Shown piece by piece: positions 8,680 to 19,043 of a stretch of DNA of 64,000 nucleotides. The first letter of the stretch is position 1; each line of letters opens with the position of its first letter. The notes beneath the pieces are model-generated. The model saw only the letters and a list, made by a program, of their open reading frames with translations, searched no databases and was not told where the DNA came from. Source of the DNA: Allobosea sp. TND4EK4 (lineage in GTDB: Bacteria; Pseudomonadota; Alphaproteobacteria; Rhizobiales; Beijerinckiaceae). The translations under genes and the position numbers were made by a program. The stretch lies in assembly GCF_900156025.1 (NCBI RefSeq), contig NZ_FTMO01000006.1:62001-126000 (forward strand), in the 5' to 3' direction.

Positions 8680-10212
8680 TCACTCCGCGACAGCATGCGC
8701 GGCTTCCGTCGCCCGGCCGCGCAAAGGCAGCTCCTGCATCCGCGCCAGGAAGAAGAGGGCGAGAGCGAAGCCGAGAGTGGCTGCACCGAAGACGTAGTGG
8801 AACAGCGTGACCATGGTGGCCCGGTCCACCGTGCCCAGCCGCAACGCCTCCGGCGAGAGCATTGCGCCCGTGCCGGTGCCGACGCCGCCCAGCACGATCG
8901 CGCCGAAGAGCGCCACGATCAGCGCCCCGCCGATCTGCCGGAAGAAGTTGGCGACGGCCGTCGCGGTCCCGAGCTGATGCGGCTTGACCGCATTCTGGAT
9001 CGAGACCGTCGCGACCGGCAGCACGGTGCCGAGCCCGAGGCTGACCACTGCCAGCAGGATGCAGAAGGGCACGAGCGGGATCTGGCCGGAGAAGATCGAG
9101 AGCAATGCCGCGCCGCACATCGCGACGAACAGCCCCACCATCGGCACGCGCTTGTAATGCGTGAGCCGCGTCAGCGCCCGGCCGGAGCTGGTCGCGCCGA
9201 GCACGGTGCCGCAGGTCAGCGGCAGCAGCCCCAGCCCGGAATTGCTGGCGCTGAGACCCATCACGGTCTCGAAATACAGCGGCAGATAGATGGTGAGGCC
9301 GATGAAGGTGCCCATGCCGAAGCCGGCCGCGACAGTGCCCATCCGCACCACCGGGTTGCTCATGATGTCCAGCGGGATCAGCGGCTCGGGCGTCGTCCTC
9401 ACCCGCAGGGCGAACAGGCTCCACAGGGCCAGGGTGCCGCACAGCAGGGCGGCGATCGGCCAGGAGCGCCAGGGATAGGCCGTGCCGCCCCATGACAGCG
9501 CCAGCAGCAGCGACATCGTGCCGGCGGTCATCAGCAGCGCGCCCAGCACGTCGAGCTTGTGGGGCCGCTCGTGCCGCGGCAGCCGCTTCAGCGCGCCATT
9601 CGCCATCCAGAAGGCGAAGAAGCCGAGCGGGATGTTGATCCAGAAGATCGCCGACCAGTGCAGCTTTTCCGCCATCACGCCGCCGAGCACCGGGCCGAGC
9701 AGGGACGAGGACATGAAGACGCTGGCGAAGTAGACCTGATAGCGGCCGCGCTCCTTGGGCGGCACCATGTCGGCGACGATGGTCTGCGCGAGCGCGATCA
9801 GTCCGCCGCCGCCCATGCCCTGCACGAAGCGGGCGACGACGAGCACCCAGAGGCTTGGCGCCACGGCGCAGGCGACCGAGCCGACGATGAAGACCGCGAT
9901 CCCGGACAGCATGACGATGCGGCGGCCATGGATGTCAGCCAGCTTGCCGTAGAGCGGCGTGACGGCGGTCGAGGCCAGCAGATAGGCGGTCACGATCCAG
10001 GGAAGATGCGTGACGTCGCCGAGCTCCCGGCCGATCGTCGGCATGGCGGTGGCGACAATGGTCTGGTCGAGCGCTGCAAGGAACATCGCCGTCATCACGC
10101 CGATCAGGATCGAGCGGATATCGGCATGCGTCAGAGGCGCGGCGGGAGCCGGGGTTTCGACCCGCTGGTCCATGGGATGGCTGACCCGATCTGCGTCAGG
10201 GGAAGGTTGCAT
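8680..10212 (-). CDS. MFS multidrug exporter, DHA2/EmrB (14-helix) type
   Basis: A 510-aa inner-membrane proton-drug antiporter candidate. The first helix carries LDQTIVATAMPTIG, the hallmark of the DHA2 family, followed by a GKLADIHGRR loop (motif A) and about 14 hydrophobic segments. No EmrA-type adaptor is adjacent. The ATG at 10212 is used; one at 10173 would remove a polar 13-residue leader. It is divergent from the secreted hydrolase, with a 198-nt gap that must hold both promoters. The substrate cannot be inferred. Confidence 0.85.
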   Translation of the reverse strand: MQPSPDADRVSHPMDQRVETPAPAAPLTHADIRSILIGVMTAMFLAALDQTIVATAMPTIGRELGDVTHLPWIVTAYLLASTAVTPLYGKLADIHGRRIVMLSGIAVFIVGSVACAVAPSLWVLVVARFVQGMGGGGLIALAQTIVADMVPPKERGRYQVYFASVFMSSSLLGPVLGGVMAEKLHWSAIFWINIPLGFFAFWMANGALKRLPRHERPHKLDVLGALLMTAGTMSLLLALSWGGTAYPWRSWPIAALLCGTLALWSLFALRVRTTPEPLIPLDIMSNPVVRMGTVAAGFGMGTFIGLTIYLPLYFETVMGLSASNSGLGLLPLTCGTVLGATSSGRALTRLTHYKRVPMVGLFVAMCGAALLSIFSGQIPLVPFCILLAVVSLGLGTVLPVATVSIQNAVKPHQLGTATAVANFFRQIGGALIVALFGAIVLGGVGTGTGAMLSPEALRLGTVDRATMVTLFHYVFGAATLGFALALFFLARMQELPLRGRATEAAHAVAE

Positions 10213-10410
10213 CAGTAACGAACCCTCTCGTCATGCGCCATGCGGGTGACGGCGGGGCCGCTCTGCGGTCACGACGGGGCAGGGGCCGCATGATCGCGGC
10301 TTGCACGAAACCGTGTCGCTTCCACGGTTGCGATCCTTTCGGCATCGTTCGATGGTGTCGTCAGGGACGAGGGCGGCCGCAGAGCCGCGTGGAAACGACA
10401 GGGCAGAACG

Positions 10411-11487
10411 ATGCAGCGATCGATGACGATGATGCGCGCAGCCGCGTTGGCCGGCTTCGCCCTGATTGGCGGATTCGCGCAGGCCGCCGACTATCCGGCT
10501 CCCCAGCGCGGCGTCTGGACGGTGAAGGATTTCCGCTTCCACACCGGCGAGACCCTGCCGGAGCTGAAGCTCGGCTATGCCACGGTCGGGGACCCCAAGG
10601 GCGAGCCCGTCGTCATCCTGCACGGCACGGCCGGCTCGGCCCGGAGCATGCTGAGCCCGATCTTCGCCGGCGAGCTGTTCGGGCCCGGCCAGGCGCTCGA
10701 CGCGACGAAATACTTCATCATCATTCCCGATGCGATCGGCGCCGGCGCGTCCTCCAAGCCTTCGGACGGCCTCAAGGCGAAGTTCCCGCGCTACGACTAC
10801 GCCGACATGGTCACGGCCCAGTACCGGCTGGTGAGCGAGGGGCTCGGCTTCAAGCATGTCCGGCTCGTGCTGGGCAATTCGATGGGCGGCATGCATGCCT
10901 GGATGTGGGGACAGCGATACCCCGACTACATGGATGCGCTGGTGCCGATGGCCTCTCAGCCCACGGAGATGTCGAGCCGCAACTGGATGATGCGGCGCAT
11001 GATCATCGATGCCGTGCGCAACGACCCGGCCTGGAAGAACGGCGACTACGCCACGCAGCCGCCGGCCCTGCGGGTGGCCAACGTGTTCTTCGGCATCGCC
11101 ACGAGCGGCGGCACGCTCGCCTATCAGAAGCAGGCGCCGACGCGGGAGGCGGCCGACAGGCTGCTCGACGAGCGGCTGGCCGCGCCCTTCAACGCCGACG
11201 CCAACGACTTCATGTATCAGTGGGATGCCTCGCGCGACTACGACGCGGCGCCCGGGCTGGAGAAGATCAAGGCCCCGGTGCTGGCGATCAACTCCGCCGA
11301 CGACGAGCGCAACCCGCCCGAGACCGGCATCATGGAGGAGCAGCTCAAGCGGCTGCCGAACGCCAAGCTGCTGCTGATCCCCGCCAGCAGCGAGACCCGC
11401 GGCCACGGAACGACGGGCCTGGCTCGCTTCTGGGCGAAGGATCTGGCGGCCTGGCTGCCCGGTTTGCCCAGGCGTGCCGCAGAGTAA
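10411..11487 (+). CDS. exported alpha/beta hydrolase, MetX-like
   Basis: A 358-aa alpha/beta-fold protein with an N-terminal signal peptide (MTMMRAAALAGFALIGG, cleavage near AQAAD). The nucleophile elbow is GNSMGG. The overall pattern (LGYATVGDPKG, HGTAGSA, then the elbow) resembles the homoserine O-acetyltransferase branch. An exported protein is unlikely to be MetX itself, so an esterase or peptidase-like hydrolase is more probable. In-frame ATGs a few codons downstream are alternative starts. Its last codons run 13 nt ahead of the next gene, so the two may be co-transcribed. Confidence 0.75.
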   Translation: MQRSMTMMRAAALAGFALIGGFAQAADYPAPQRGVWTVKDFRFHTGETLPELKLGYATVGDPKGEPVVILHGTAGSARSMLSPIFAGELFGPGQALDATKYFIIIPDAIGAGASSKPSDGLKAKFPRYDYADMVTAQYRLVSEGLGFKHVRLVLGNSMGGMHAWMWGQRYPDYMDALVPMASQPTEMSSRNWMMRRMIIDAVRNDPAWKNGDYATQPPALRVANVFFGIATSGGTLAYQKQAPTREAADRLLDERLAAPFNADANDFMYQWDASRDYDAAPGLEKIKAPVLAINSADDERNPPETGIMEEQLKRLPNAKLLLIPASSETRGHGTTGLARFWAKDLAAWLPGLPRRAAE

Positions 11488-11500
11488 AGGGGGCGGGGCG

Positions 11501-12031
11501 ATGCCGTTGATGGATGTCCGCGACACGCAGCTGGTGCTGATCGATTTTCAGGCACGGCTGATGCCGGCGATCGACCGGGCGGAGGCTGTTCTGGCCAATG
11601 CCGGCCGGCTGTTGCAGGCGGCCAGGCTCCTCGGCGTGAGGGCCGTCACGACCGAGCAGAGCCCCGCCAAGCTCGGTCGCACCGTGCCGGAGCTCGGCGA
11701 TGTCGGGGCTGTGCTCGCCAAGACGAGCTTCGATGCCTGCGCCGAGCCGGCATTCCTGGATGCGGTCGCCGGGGACCATGAACTGGTCGTCGCCGGTTGC
11801 GAGGCGCATGTCTGCGTCCTCCAGACCGTGCTGACGCTCCTGGCGCATCGCCGCCGCGTCGTGATCGTGCGGGACGCCGTCGGTTCGCGCCGGCCGGAAT
11901 CGCACGAGGCCGCGCTGGCGCGCATGGCCGCCCATGGCGCCGACATCGTCACGACCGAGATGGTGCTGTTCGAGTGGCTGCGAACGGCGGATCACCCGCA
12001 ATTCAGGGCGGTGTCGACCCTGATCCGCTGA
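11501..12031 (+). CDS. isochorismatase-like cysteine hydrolase
   Basis: A 176-aa protein of the isochorismatase/YcaC superfamily. The catalytic triad is visible as D15 (VLIDFQ), K74 (LAKTSFDA) and C105 (EAHVCVLQT). These enzymes hydrolyse amides, nicotinamide-like compounds or vinyl ethers; the specific substrate is unknown. The ATG at 11501 has a purine-rich AAAGGGGG just upstream. It converges on livM with a 12-nt gap. Confidence 0.85.
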   Translation: MPLMDVRDTQLVLIDFQARLMPAIDRAEAVLANAGRLLQAARLLGVRAVTTEQSPAKLGRTVPELGDVGAVLAKTSFDACAEPAFLDAVAGDHELVVAGCEAHVCVLQTVLTLLAHRRRVVIVRDAVGSRRPESHEAALARMAAHGADIVTTEMVLFEWLRTADHPQFRAVSTLIR

Positions 12032-12043
12032 CGAGGCGGCCCG

Positions 12044-13036
12044 TCAGAGCGGCTTCCTGATCCATTTTGCGATGACGCCGACGATGCCCTCGCGGAAGAG
12101 GAGCACGCAGGCGACGAAGATCACGCCCTGGACGACGAGCACCCAGGAGCCGAGGCTGGCGAGGTAATTCTGCATCGCGACGATCACGGCTGCGCCGACG
12201 ATCGGCCCGAACACGGTGCCGAGCCCGCCGACCAGGGTCATCAGCACGACCTCGCCGGACATCGTCCAGTAGACGTCGGTGAGGGAGGCGAGCTGGAAGA
12301 CGATGGCCTTGGTCGCGCCGGCCAGGCCCGCGAAGGTGGCCGAGAGCACGAACACCATCAGCTTGTAGCGGTTGGCGCGGTAGCCCAGCGAGATCGCGCG
12401 GGGTTCGTTGTCGCGGATCGCCTTGCAGACCTGGCCGAAGGGCGAGTGGATGATGCGGTAGATCATCAGCACGCCGCAAAGGAAGATCGCCGCCACCAGC
12501 CAGTACAGCGCGCGGTCGTCGGCGAGGCTGAAGAGCCCGAGGAACTTGCCGCGCGGCACGGCCTGGATGCCGTCCTCGCCGCCGGTGAAGCGCGGGGTTT
12601 GCAGCGAGAAGAAATAGACCATCTGCGCCAGCGCCAGGGTGATCATGGCGAAATAGATGCCCTGGCGGCGGATCGCGAGCGCGCCGAACACGGTGCCGAG
12701 CAGGGCGGCGACGGCGGTTCCGAGCAGGATCGCGAGCTCGGGCGTCAGGCCCCATTGCTTGGCGGTATAGGCGCTGACATAGCTCGCCATGCCGAAATAG
12801 GCGGCGTGGCCGAAGGAGAGCAGGCCGCCATAGCCGAGCAGCAGGTTGAAGGCGATGGCGAACAGCGCGAAGCAGAGCACCTTCATCACGAAGACGGGAT
12901 AGGCGACGAAGGGCGCGACCACGAGCAGCGCGGCGAGCGCGATGAACAGGTTGCGGTGCAGCCGCGCGGTGCTGTCGTCGGTGTCGGCGAGCGCGATGCT
13001 GCCGGCGGGCGCTTCGGTGGTGGCGAGGTCGGTCAT
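12044..13036 (-). CDS. livM: branched-chain amino acid-type ABC transporter permease (LivM)
   Basis: A 330-aa inner-membrane permease with about 8-9 hydrophobic helices and the LivM signature region (LLLGYGGLLSFGHAAYFGMA, then RRQGIYFAMITLALAQ). It is the last gene of the minus-strand livG-livF-binding protein-livH-livM operon, 19 nt after livH. The cytoplasmic loop with HSPFGQVCKAIRDNEPRA is the expected ATPase contact. Substrate class is inferred from family: branched-chain amino acids, amides or aromatic acids. Confidence 0.9.
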   Translation of the reverse strand: MTDLATTEAPAGSIALADTDDSTARLHRNLFIALAALLVVAPFVAYPVFVMKVLCFALFAIAFNLLLGYGGLLSFGHAAYFGMASYVSAYTAKQWGLTPELAILLGTAVAALLGTVFGALAIRRQGIYFAMITLALAQMVYFFSLQTPRFTGGEDGIQAVPRGKFLGLFSLADDRALYWLVAAIFLCGVLMIYRIIHSPFGQVCKAIRDNEPRAISLGYRANRYKLMVFVLSATFAGLAGATKAIVFQLASLTDVYWTMSGEVVLMTLVGGLGTVFGPIVGAAVIVAMQNYLASLGSWVLVVQGVIFVACVLLFREGIVGVIAKWIRKPL

Positions 13037-13055
13037 GGATGAGGCTCCTCGCGTC

Positions 13056-13943
13056 TCAGGCCTGGCGGCCGAACAGGCCGGCCGGCTTCACCAGCAGCAC
13101 CAGCACCATGATGACGAAGATCACGGTGGCGGCGCCCTCCGGGTAGAACACCTTGGTCAGGCCCTCGACGAGGCCGAGCGCGAAGCCGGTGACGATCGCC
13201 CCCATGATCGAGCCCATGCCGCCGATGACGACGACCGCGAAGACGACGATGATGAGGTCGCCGCCCATGTTCGGGTTGACCGAATAGATCGGCGCGGCAA
13301 GCACGCCCGCGAAGGCGGCCAGCGCGACGCCGAAGCCGTAGGTCAGCGTCACCAGCAGCGGCACGTTGATGCCGAAGGCCTGGGTCAGGGTCGGGTTCTC
13401 GGTGGCGGCGCGCAGATAGGAGCCGAGCTTGGTCTTCTCGATCAGGAACCAGGTGCCGAGGCACACGACGAGCGAGGCGACGATCACCCAGGCGCGGTAG
13501 TTCGGCAGGAACATGAAGCCGAGATTCTGTCCGCCCGAAAGCTGCGGGGGGATCGCGTAGGGCAGGCCCGAGGAGCCGTACTGGTTGCGGAACAGGCCCT
13601 GGATGATCAGGGCCAGGCCGAAGGTCAGCAGCAGCCCGTAGAGATGGTCGAGATGGGCGATGCGCCGCAGCAGCAGCCGCTCGATCGCGATGCCGACCGC
13701 CCCGACCACGATGGGCGCCACGATCAGCGCCGCCCAGTAGTTCAGTCCGAGATAGTTCAACGCCATCCAGGCCACGAAGGCGCCCATCATGTACTGGGCG
13801 CCATGGGTGAAGTTGATGATGTTCAGAAGCCCGAAGATCACCGCGAGCCCCAGGCTCAGGATCGCATAGAAGGAGCCGTTGATCAGGCCGAGCAGGACCT
13901 GGCCGAACAGCGCCTGGGGCGGGACTCCGAGAAGCTCGAACAT
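13056..13943 (-). CDS. livH: branched-chain amino acid-type ABC transporter permease (LivH)
   Basis: A 295-aa LivH-type permease of about 8 helices. LINGSFYAILSLGLAVIFG near the N-terminus and NFTHGAQYMMGAF just after are diagnostic. It pairs with LivM to form the membrane channel. It starts 177 nt after the binding-protein stop, and that gap holds a palindromic repeat (14024-14098), which may lower permease expression relative to the binding protein. Confidence 0.9.
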   Translation of the reverse strand: MFELLGVPPQALFGQVLLGLINGSFYAILSLGLAVIFGLLNIINFTHGAQYMMGAFVAWMALNYLGLNYWAALIVAPIVVGAVGIAIERLLLRRIAHLDHLYGLLLTFGLALIIQGLFRNQYGSSGLPYAIPPQLSGGQNLGFMFLPNYRAWVIVASLVVCLGTWFLIEKTKLGSYLRAATENPTLTQAFGINVPLLVTLTYGFGVALAAFAGVLAAPIYSVNPNMGGDLIIVVFAVVVIGGMGSIMGAIVTGFALGLVEGLTKVFYPEGAATVIFVIMVLVLLVKPAGLFGRQA

Positions 13944-14023
13944 GCGTGGCTCGACTCGATCAATCGTATTATCGAAGGAACCGGGAAGGCCGACGGCATC
14001 CCGGTTGGGTGGCCCGCGCCGTC

Positions 14024-14098
14024 ATGGTCGGGCTTGGCCCGACCATCCCGAGAACCAGTGGCTTCTGGTCGGGAGATTCTCGGGACGAGCCCGAGAAT
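14024..14098. repeat. REP-like palindromic element, copy 2, inside the liv operon
   Basis: Hairpin one has arms ATGGTCGGG (14024-14032) and CCCGACCAT (14038-14046) with loop CTTGG. Hairpin two has arms ATTCTCGGG (14076-14084) and CCCGAGAAT (14090-14098), identical in arm sequence to hairpin two of copy 1. It lies between the binding-protein gene and livH, a position like that of REP elements in malE-malF. Confidence 0.8.
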
Positions 14099-14120
14099 GA
14101 CGCTGTGGCCGGCGGTCAGC

Positions 14121-15323
14121 TCACTTCGGCAGGTTGCAGCCGCTCTCGGCCACCGGCTGGAAGGCATCCTTGCCCGGAATGGTCGAGACCAGCTTGTAGT
14201 AGTCCCACGGGCCCTTGGACTCGGACGGCTTCTTGACCTCGTAGAGATACATGTCGTGGATCGTGCGCCCGTTCGCCTCGATCGAGCCCTTGCCGAAGAG
14301 CGCATCGTCCGTCGGCGTTGCCTTCATCTTGGCGACGACCGCGGCCGTATCCTTGGTCTTGGCCGCTTCGACGGCCTTCAGATAATGCAGCATTCCGGCA
14401 TAGACGCCGGCCTGCACCATCGTCGGCATCTTGCCGCCATTGGCCTTGGCGAAGCGCTGCGACCAGGCGCGGGTCTGGTCGTCCTTGTCCCAGTAGAAGG
14501 CCTCAGTCAGGACGAGGCCCTGCGCCGCCTGCAGGCCGAGCGCATGCACGTCGCTGATGAAGGTCAGCAGGCCCGCAAGCTTCTGCCCGCCCTGGGTGAT
14601 GCCGAACTCGCCCGCCTGCTTGATCGAGTTGACGGTGTCGCCGCCGGCATTGGCGAGCCCGATGACCTTGGCCTTCGAAGCCTGCGCCTGCAGTAGGAAG
14701 GAGGAGAAGTCGGTGCCCGGGAACGGCGTCTTGACCGAGCCGACCACCTTGCCGCCGGCCTTGGTGATGACGGCGGTGGCGTCGCGCTCCAGCGCCTGGC
14801 CGAAGGCGTAGTCGGCGGTCATGAAGAACCAGGTGTCGCCGCCGGCCTTCACCATCGCGCCGCCGGTGCCCTGCGCGAGCGCATAGGTGTCGTAGGTCCA
14901 GTGGATCGTGTTCGGCGTGCAGGCCTTGCCGGTGAGGTCGGAGGAGCCGGCGCCCGAATTGATCAGGATCTTGTTCTTTTCCTTGGTGATCTGGCTGACC
15001 GCGAGCGCGACCGACGAGGTCGGCACGTCGAGGATCAGGTCCACGCCGTCCTGGTCGTACCATTGGCGCGCGATGGTCGAGCCGACATCGGGCTTGTTCT
15101 GGTGGTCGGCCGAGACGATCTCGACCTTGATGCCCTTGTCTGCGGCCTTGAAGTCTTCCACCGCCATGCGCGCGGCGATCACCGAGCCTTCGCCGGAGAG
15201 GTCGGCATAGAGGCCGGAGCGGTCGTTCAGCACGCCGGCCTTGATCGAGATCTGCTGGGCGACGGCGGGGCTTGCCATGACCGCGGCGAGCAGGCCGGTG
15301 GCGAGGAGGGTCTTGAGTTTCAT
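14121..15323 (-). CDS. ABC transporter periplasmic binding protein (Liv/amide type)
   Basis: A 400-aa type I periplasmic binding protein with signal peptide MKLKTLLATGLLAAVMASPA, cleaved near AVAQQ. The first mature strand (IKAGVLNDRSGLYADLSG) is typical of the Leu/amide/urea-binding group. It supplies substrate to LivH/LivM. It is transcribed 65 nt after livF and ahead of the repeat and permease genes. The exact ligand is not determinable. Confidence 0.9.
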   Translation of the reverse strand: MKLKTLLATGLLAAVMASPAVAQQISIKAGVLNDRSGLYADLSGEGSVIAARMAVEDFKAADKGIKVEIVSADHQNKPDVGSTIARQWYDQDGVDLILDVPTSSVALAVSQITKEKNKILINSGAGSSDLTGKACTPNTIHWTYDTYALAQGTGGAMVKAGGDTWFFMTADYAFGQALERDATAVITKAGGKVVGSVKTPFPGTDFSSFLLQAQASKAKVIGLANAGGDTVNSIKQAGEFGITQGGQKLAGLLTFISDVHALGLQAAQGLVLTEAFYWDKDDQTRAWSQRFAKANGGKMPTMVQAGVYAGMLHYLKAVEAAKTKDTAAVVAKMKATPTDDALFGKGSIEANGRTIHDMYLYEVKKPSESKGPWDYYKLVSTIPGKDAFQPVAESGCNLPK

Positions 15324-15388
15324 TCTGGATCTCCCTGAGATGATGCCGGTCTTTGCCGGCCTGTTCTGGTTGGAGGTGTGAGCGGCGC

Positions 15389-16121
<733 letters not shown>

Positions 16122-16135
<14 letters not shown>

Positions 16136-16889
16136 GTCCGCCTCCCGAGCCGATATAGGCCTCCACCACGCGCGGATCCTTGGAGACGGTGGCGTAGTCG
16201 CCCTCCGCCAGCACCTGCCCGCGCGCCAGCACGGTGATCCGGTCCGACAGCGAGGCCACGACCGAGAGATTGTGCTCGACCATCAGGATCGTGCGATTCT
16301 TTGACACCTGCCGGATCAGCGCCTCGATGCGCTCGACATCCTCGCGGCCCATGCCGGCCATCGGCTCGTCGAGCAGCAGCATCTCGGGATCGAGCGCCAA
16401 AGTCGTCGCGATCTCCAGCGCCCGCTTGCGGCCATAGCTCAGCTCGCCCGCCGTCAGATGCAGGAAGGGCGTCAGGCCCACGGCCTCGACCAGCGCCTTC
16501 GCCTCGCCGTCCAGTCTTTTCAGGCTGCGCTCGGAGCGCCAGAAGTCGAAGGAGTCGCCGCGCTTGCGCTGCAACGCGATGCGGACATTGGTCAGCACGG
16601 AGAGCTGCGGGAAGACTGCCGAGATCTGGAAGGAGCGCACCAGCCCGAGCCGGGCGATCTCGGCCGGTTTCTCGCGCGTGATGTCGCGGCCGTTATAGAC
16701 GATCGACCCCTTCGTCGGCGGCAGGAATTTCGTCAGCAGATTGAAGCAGGTCGTCTTGCCGGCGCCGTTCGGGCCGATCAACGCATGGATCGAGCCGCGC
16801 CGGACCTTGAGATCGACCCCGTTCACAGCCGTGAAGCCGGCAAATGCTTTCGTGAGACCTGATGTCGACAGAATAATATCTTCAGACAT
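16122..16889 (-). CDS. livG: ABC transporter ATP-binding protein (LivG)
   Basis: A 255-aa ATPase, first gene of the liv operon. Walker A GPNGAGKTT (about residue 38), Walker B LLLDEPMAGMG, and the LivG insertion between them (VRSFQISAVFPQLSV). The signature region reads LSYGRKRALE, slightly unlike the canonical LSGGQ but common in LivG. A histidine-rich C-terminus (GGHGHH) is a curiosity. The operon promoter should lie in the 411-nt gap upstream. Confidence 0.92.
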
Positions 16890-17300
16890 CCCGAGCGCCA
16901 GCCCTCATAAGCCTGATCTTTCTTGGCTGTTCGTTTCCCCTTGCATGTCATGCTGCACCGCGCCCAAGGCATAAGTCAACGCTGCGGCGGCGCGAAAGAC
17001 GGAGCCGAAGGGCCTTCTCATCCCTTTGTCTGATGCCCCTGCCGGGATCGTTCGAATGACGGATGCGCGCAGGCACGCGGCGATTGAAGCTGGCGCCCTC
17101 TTGATTCTGTCAGGCCCGTTGAACCTGGCGTGAATGCGGCGCGACCAAGGCATAATGGCGGTTTACCCGCTGAGGGTGTTGCGGTAGAAAATGCGCTCTG
17201 TTCTTGCCTTCGGTCGTCTGGAAGCCTTCGGTCGCGCAGCATGCGCGCGGGCTCGTGCTGCCGGCGTTGTGGCGCCGCTCTTTGATATGGGGAGGTTGTC
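16890..17300. other. intergenic region between divergent livG and the caspase-like gene
   Basis: This 411-nt stretch must carry the promoters of the liv operon and the caspase-like gene. I found no convincing open frame, hairpin or repeat in it. A GGGGAGG ribosome site for the plus-strand gene is at its right end (17289-17295). Confidence 0.6.
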
Positions 17301-18968
17301 GTGAGCTTCTCGGTTCGGGTTCCGCGGTTCCGTCTTCGGATGGCCGCGGCCTTTGCGCTGCTGCTCGGAGCGCTTGCATGGGTCTCGCCGGGCTCGGCCG
17401 CGGCGCCCGAGCGCCGCGTCGCGCTCGTCATCGGCAACAGCGCCTACACGGCCGTGCCGCCGCTGGCGAACCCGATGCGGGACGCCAAGGGCGTCTCGGC
17501 CTCGCTGAAACGCCTCGGCTTCGAGGTGGTCGAAGGCTACGACCTCAAGATGGACGAGATGACGTCCCTGGTGCGGGATTATGCCGTCAAGCTCGACGGC
17601 GCCAAGGCCGGCCTCGTCTATTATGCCGGGCACGGCATCGCCGTCGGCGACGAGAACTACCTCATTCCGGTCGATGCGTCGCTGCGGTCCGAGGCCGATC
17701 TCGATTTCCGCGCCGTCAACGTCCAGCTCGTCCTGCGCCAGATGCAGCGCGACGAGCGCGTCAACATCGTCATTCTCGACGCCTGCCGCGACAATCCCTT
17801 CGCCAACCAGCTCGCGGCGAAGTCGCGGGCCGTCACCCGCGGCCTGACCGCGATCGAGACGCAGTCGGCCTCAGGCATCCTGATCGCCTTCGCCACCGAT
17901 CCGCGCGCCACGGCCCTGGATGGCGACCGCGACGGACACAGCCCCTTCACCAATGCGCTGCTCAAGCATATCGAGACGCCCGAGGTCTCGATCACCACGG
18001 TGATGGACCGGGTGCGCGCCGATGTCTGGGAAGCCACCGGCAAGAAGCAGAAGCCCTGGACCAATTCGTCGATCATCGGCGAATTCAGGATGAACCCGAA
18101 GGTGCAGCTCGCTTCGGTCGATGCCACCAGCATCGGCAACAGCGGTGCGGCCGCCAAGGCGATCGACGCCGCCGTGCCGGCGCCCGCCATGCCGGGCCTG
18201 CCCAGCTTCGACCGCGCGCAGCTCGACGTGCGCACCTGGGAGAGCGCCGAACGCGGCAATTCGGCCGGCGATTACCGCGCTTATCTGGAGGCCTTCCCGG
18301 CCGGCCAGTTCGCGGCCTTTGCCAAGAATCGCCTCGCCAGCCTCGAAAAGTCGGCACCGGCCGCCAGCGCCCAGACCACGCCGGCCGTCGCCGCGCTCAA
18401 CCCGTCGCCCGCCATCGACGACGAGGCCCTGAAGAAGGAGGTCGGCACGGCCCAGACGGAAACCGCGATGAAGCTGACCCCTGCCGACCGCCGCGAGCTG
18501 CAGACGCGTCTGCGCTCGGCCGGCTTCCAGCCGGGCAAGGCGGCGGCCACCTTCGGGCCGAGCCAGCGCAAGGCGATCCAGGCCTGGCAGAAGTCGCGCA
18601 GCGTGCCGGAGACCGGCTTCCTGTCGGCGCTGCAGGCCACGGCGCTGCGGGCCCAGACTGAAGCGGCCTACCAGAACCTGCTGGCGCAGGAGGAGAAGGC
18701 CGCGGCCGAGCGCAAGATCAAGAAGACGGCCAATCGCGAGGGCGGCGGCGAGAAGGCCTCGCGCAACGTCACGCTGGAAGGCGACGAGATGTACAAGGCC
18801 GATCTCGCCCGCGAACGCGGCCAGGCCTACACGCCCCCGGCCCGCACGGCGACGCAGGCCCGGCCGCGCACCCAGCCGGCCGATACCGCCGCCAGCGCGG
18901 CCGGCGCGGCCGCCTTCGGCTCGATCATCGGCGGCGCCATCATGGGCGGCATCCTGCGCGGCCGCTGA
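17301..18968 (+). CDS. exported caspase-like (C14) protein with peptidoglycan-binding-like domain
   Basis: A 555-aa protein with a signal peptide (about residues 1-35), then a caspase-fold p20-like domain (RRVALVIGNSAY onward). The catalytic pair is present: H111 in YYAGHG and C162 in DACRDNP. After a linker, a putative peptidoglycan-binding domain follows (LTPADRRELQTRL and FGPSQRKAIQAWQ). A charged region comes next, and a C-terminal glycine-zipper stretch (IIGGAIMGGILRG) that could sit in a membrane. Start codon is GTG with GGGGAGG before it. It is likely a periplasmic or envelope-attached cysteine peptidase of metacaspase type; target unknown. It is monocistronic. Confidence 0.85.
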   Translation: MSFSVRVPRFRLRMAAAFALLLGALAWVSPGSAAAPERRVALVIGNSAYTAVPPLANPMRDAKGVSASLKRLGFEVVEGYDLKMDEMTSLVRDYAVKLDGAKAGLVYYAGHGIAVGDENYLIPVDASLRSEADLDFRAVNVQLVLRQMQRDERVNIVILDACRDNPFANQLAAKSRAVTRGLTAIETQSASGILIAFATDPRATALDGDRDGHSPFTNALLKHIETPEVSITTVMDRVRADVWEATGKKQKPWTNSSIIGEFRMNPKVQLASVDATSIGNSGAAAKAIDAAVPAPAMPGLPSFDRAQLDVRTWESAERGNSAGDYRAYLEAFPAGQFAAFAKNRLASLEKSAPAASAQTTPAVAALNPSPAIDDEALKKEVGTAQTETAMKLTPADRRELQTRLRSAGFQPGKAAATFGPSQRKAIQAWQKSRSVPETGFLSALQATALRAQTEAAYQNLLAQEEKAAAERKIKKTANREGGGEKASRNVTLEGDEMYKADLARERGQAYTPPARTATQARPRTQPADTAASAAGAAAFGSIIGGAIMGGILRGR

Positions 18969-19005
18969 AGGCGCCAGACGCCGACCGCGGCAGACGCGGA
19001 GGAAG

Positions 19006-19028
19006 GAGCCGGCCCTCGTGGCCGGCTC
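19006..19028. terminator. hairpin between convergent caspase-like gene and bluB
   Basis: Arms GAGCCGGC (19006-19013) and GCCGGCTC (19021-19028) around a 7-nt loop, followed on the plus strand by TTGCCGTTCT. It lies 37 nt after the caspase-like stop. The U-run is poor, so it is a probable rather than certain terminator. Confidence 0.55.
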
Positions 19029-19043
19029 TTGCCGTTCTGGCCG

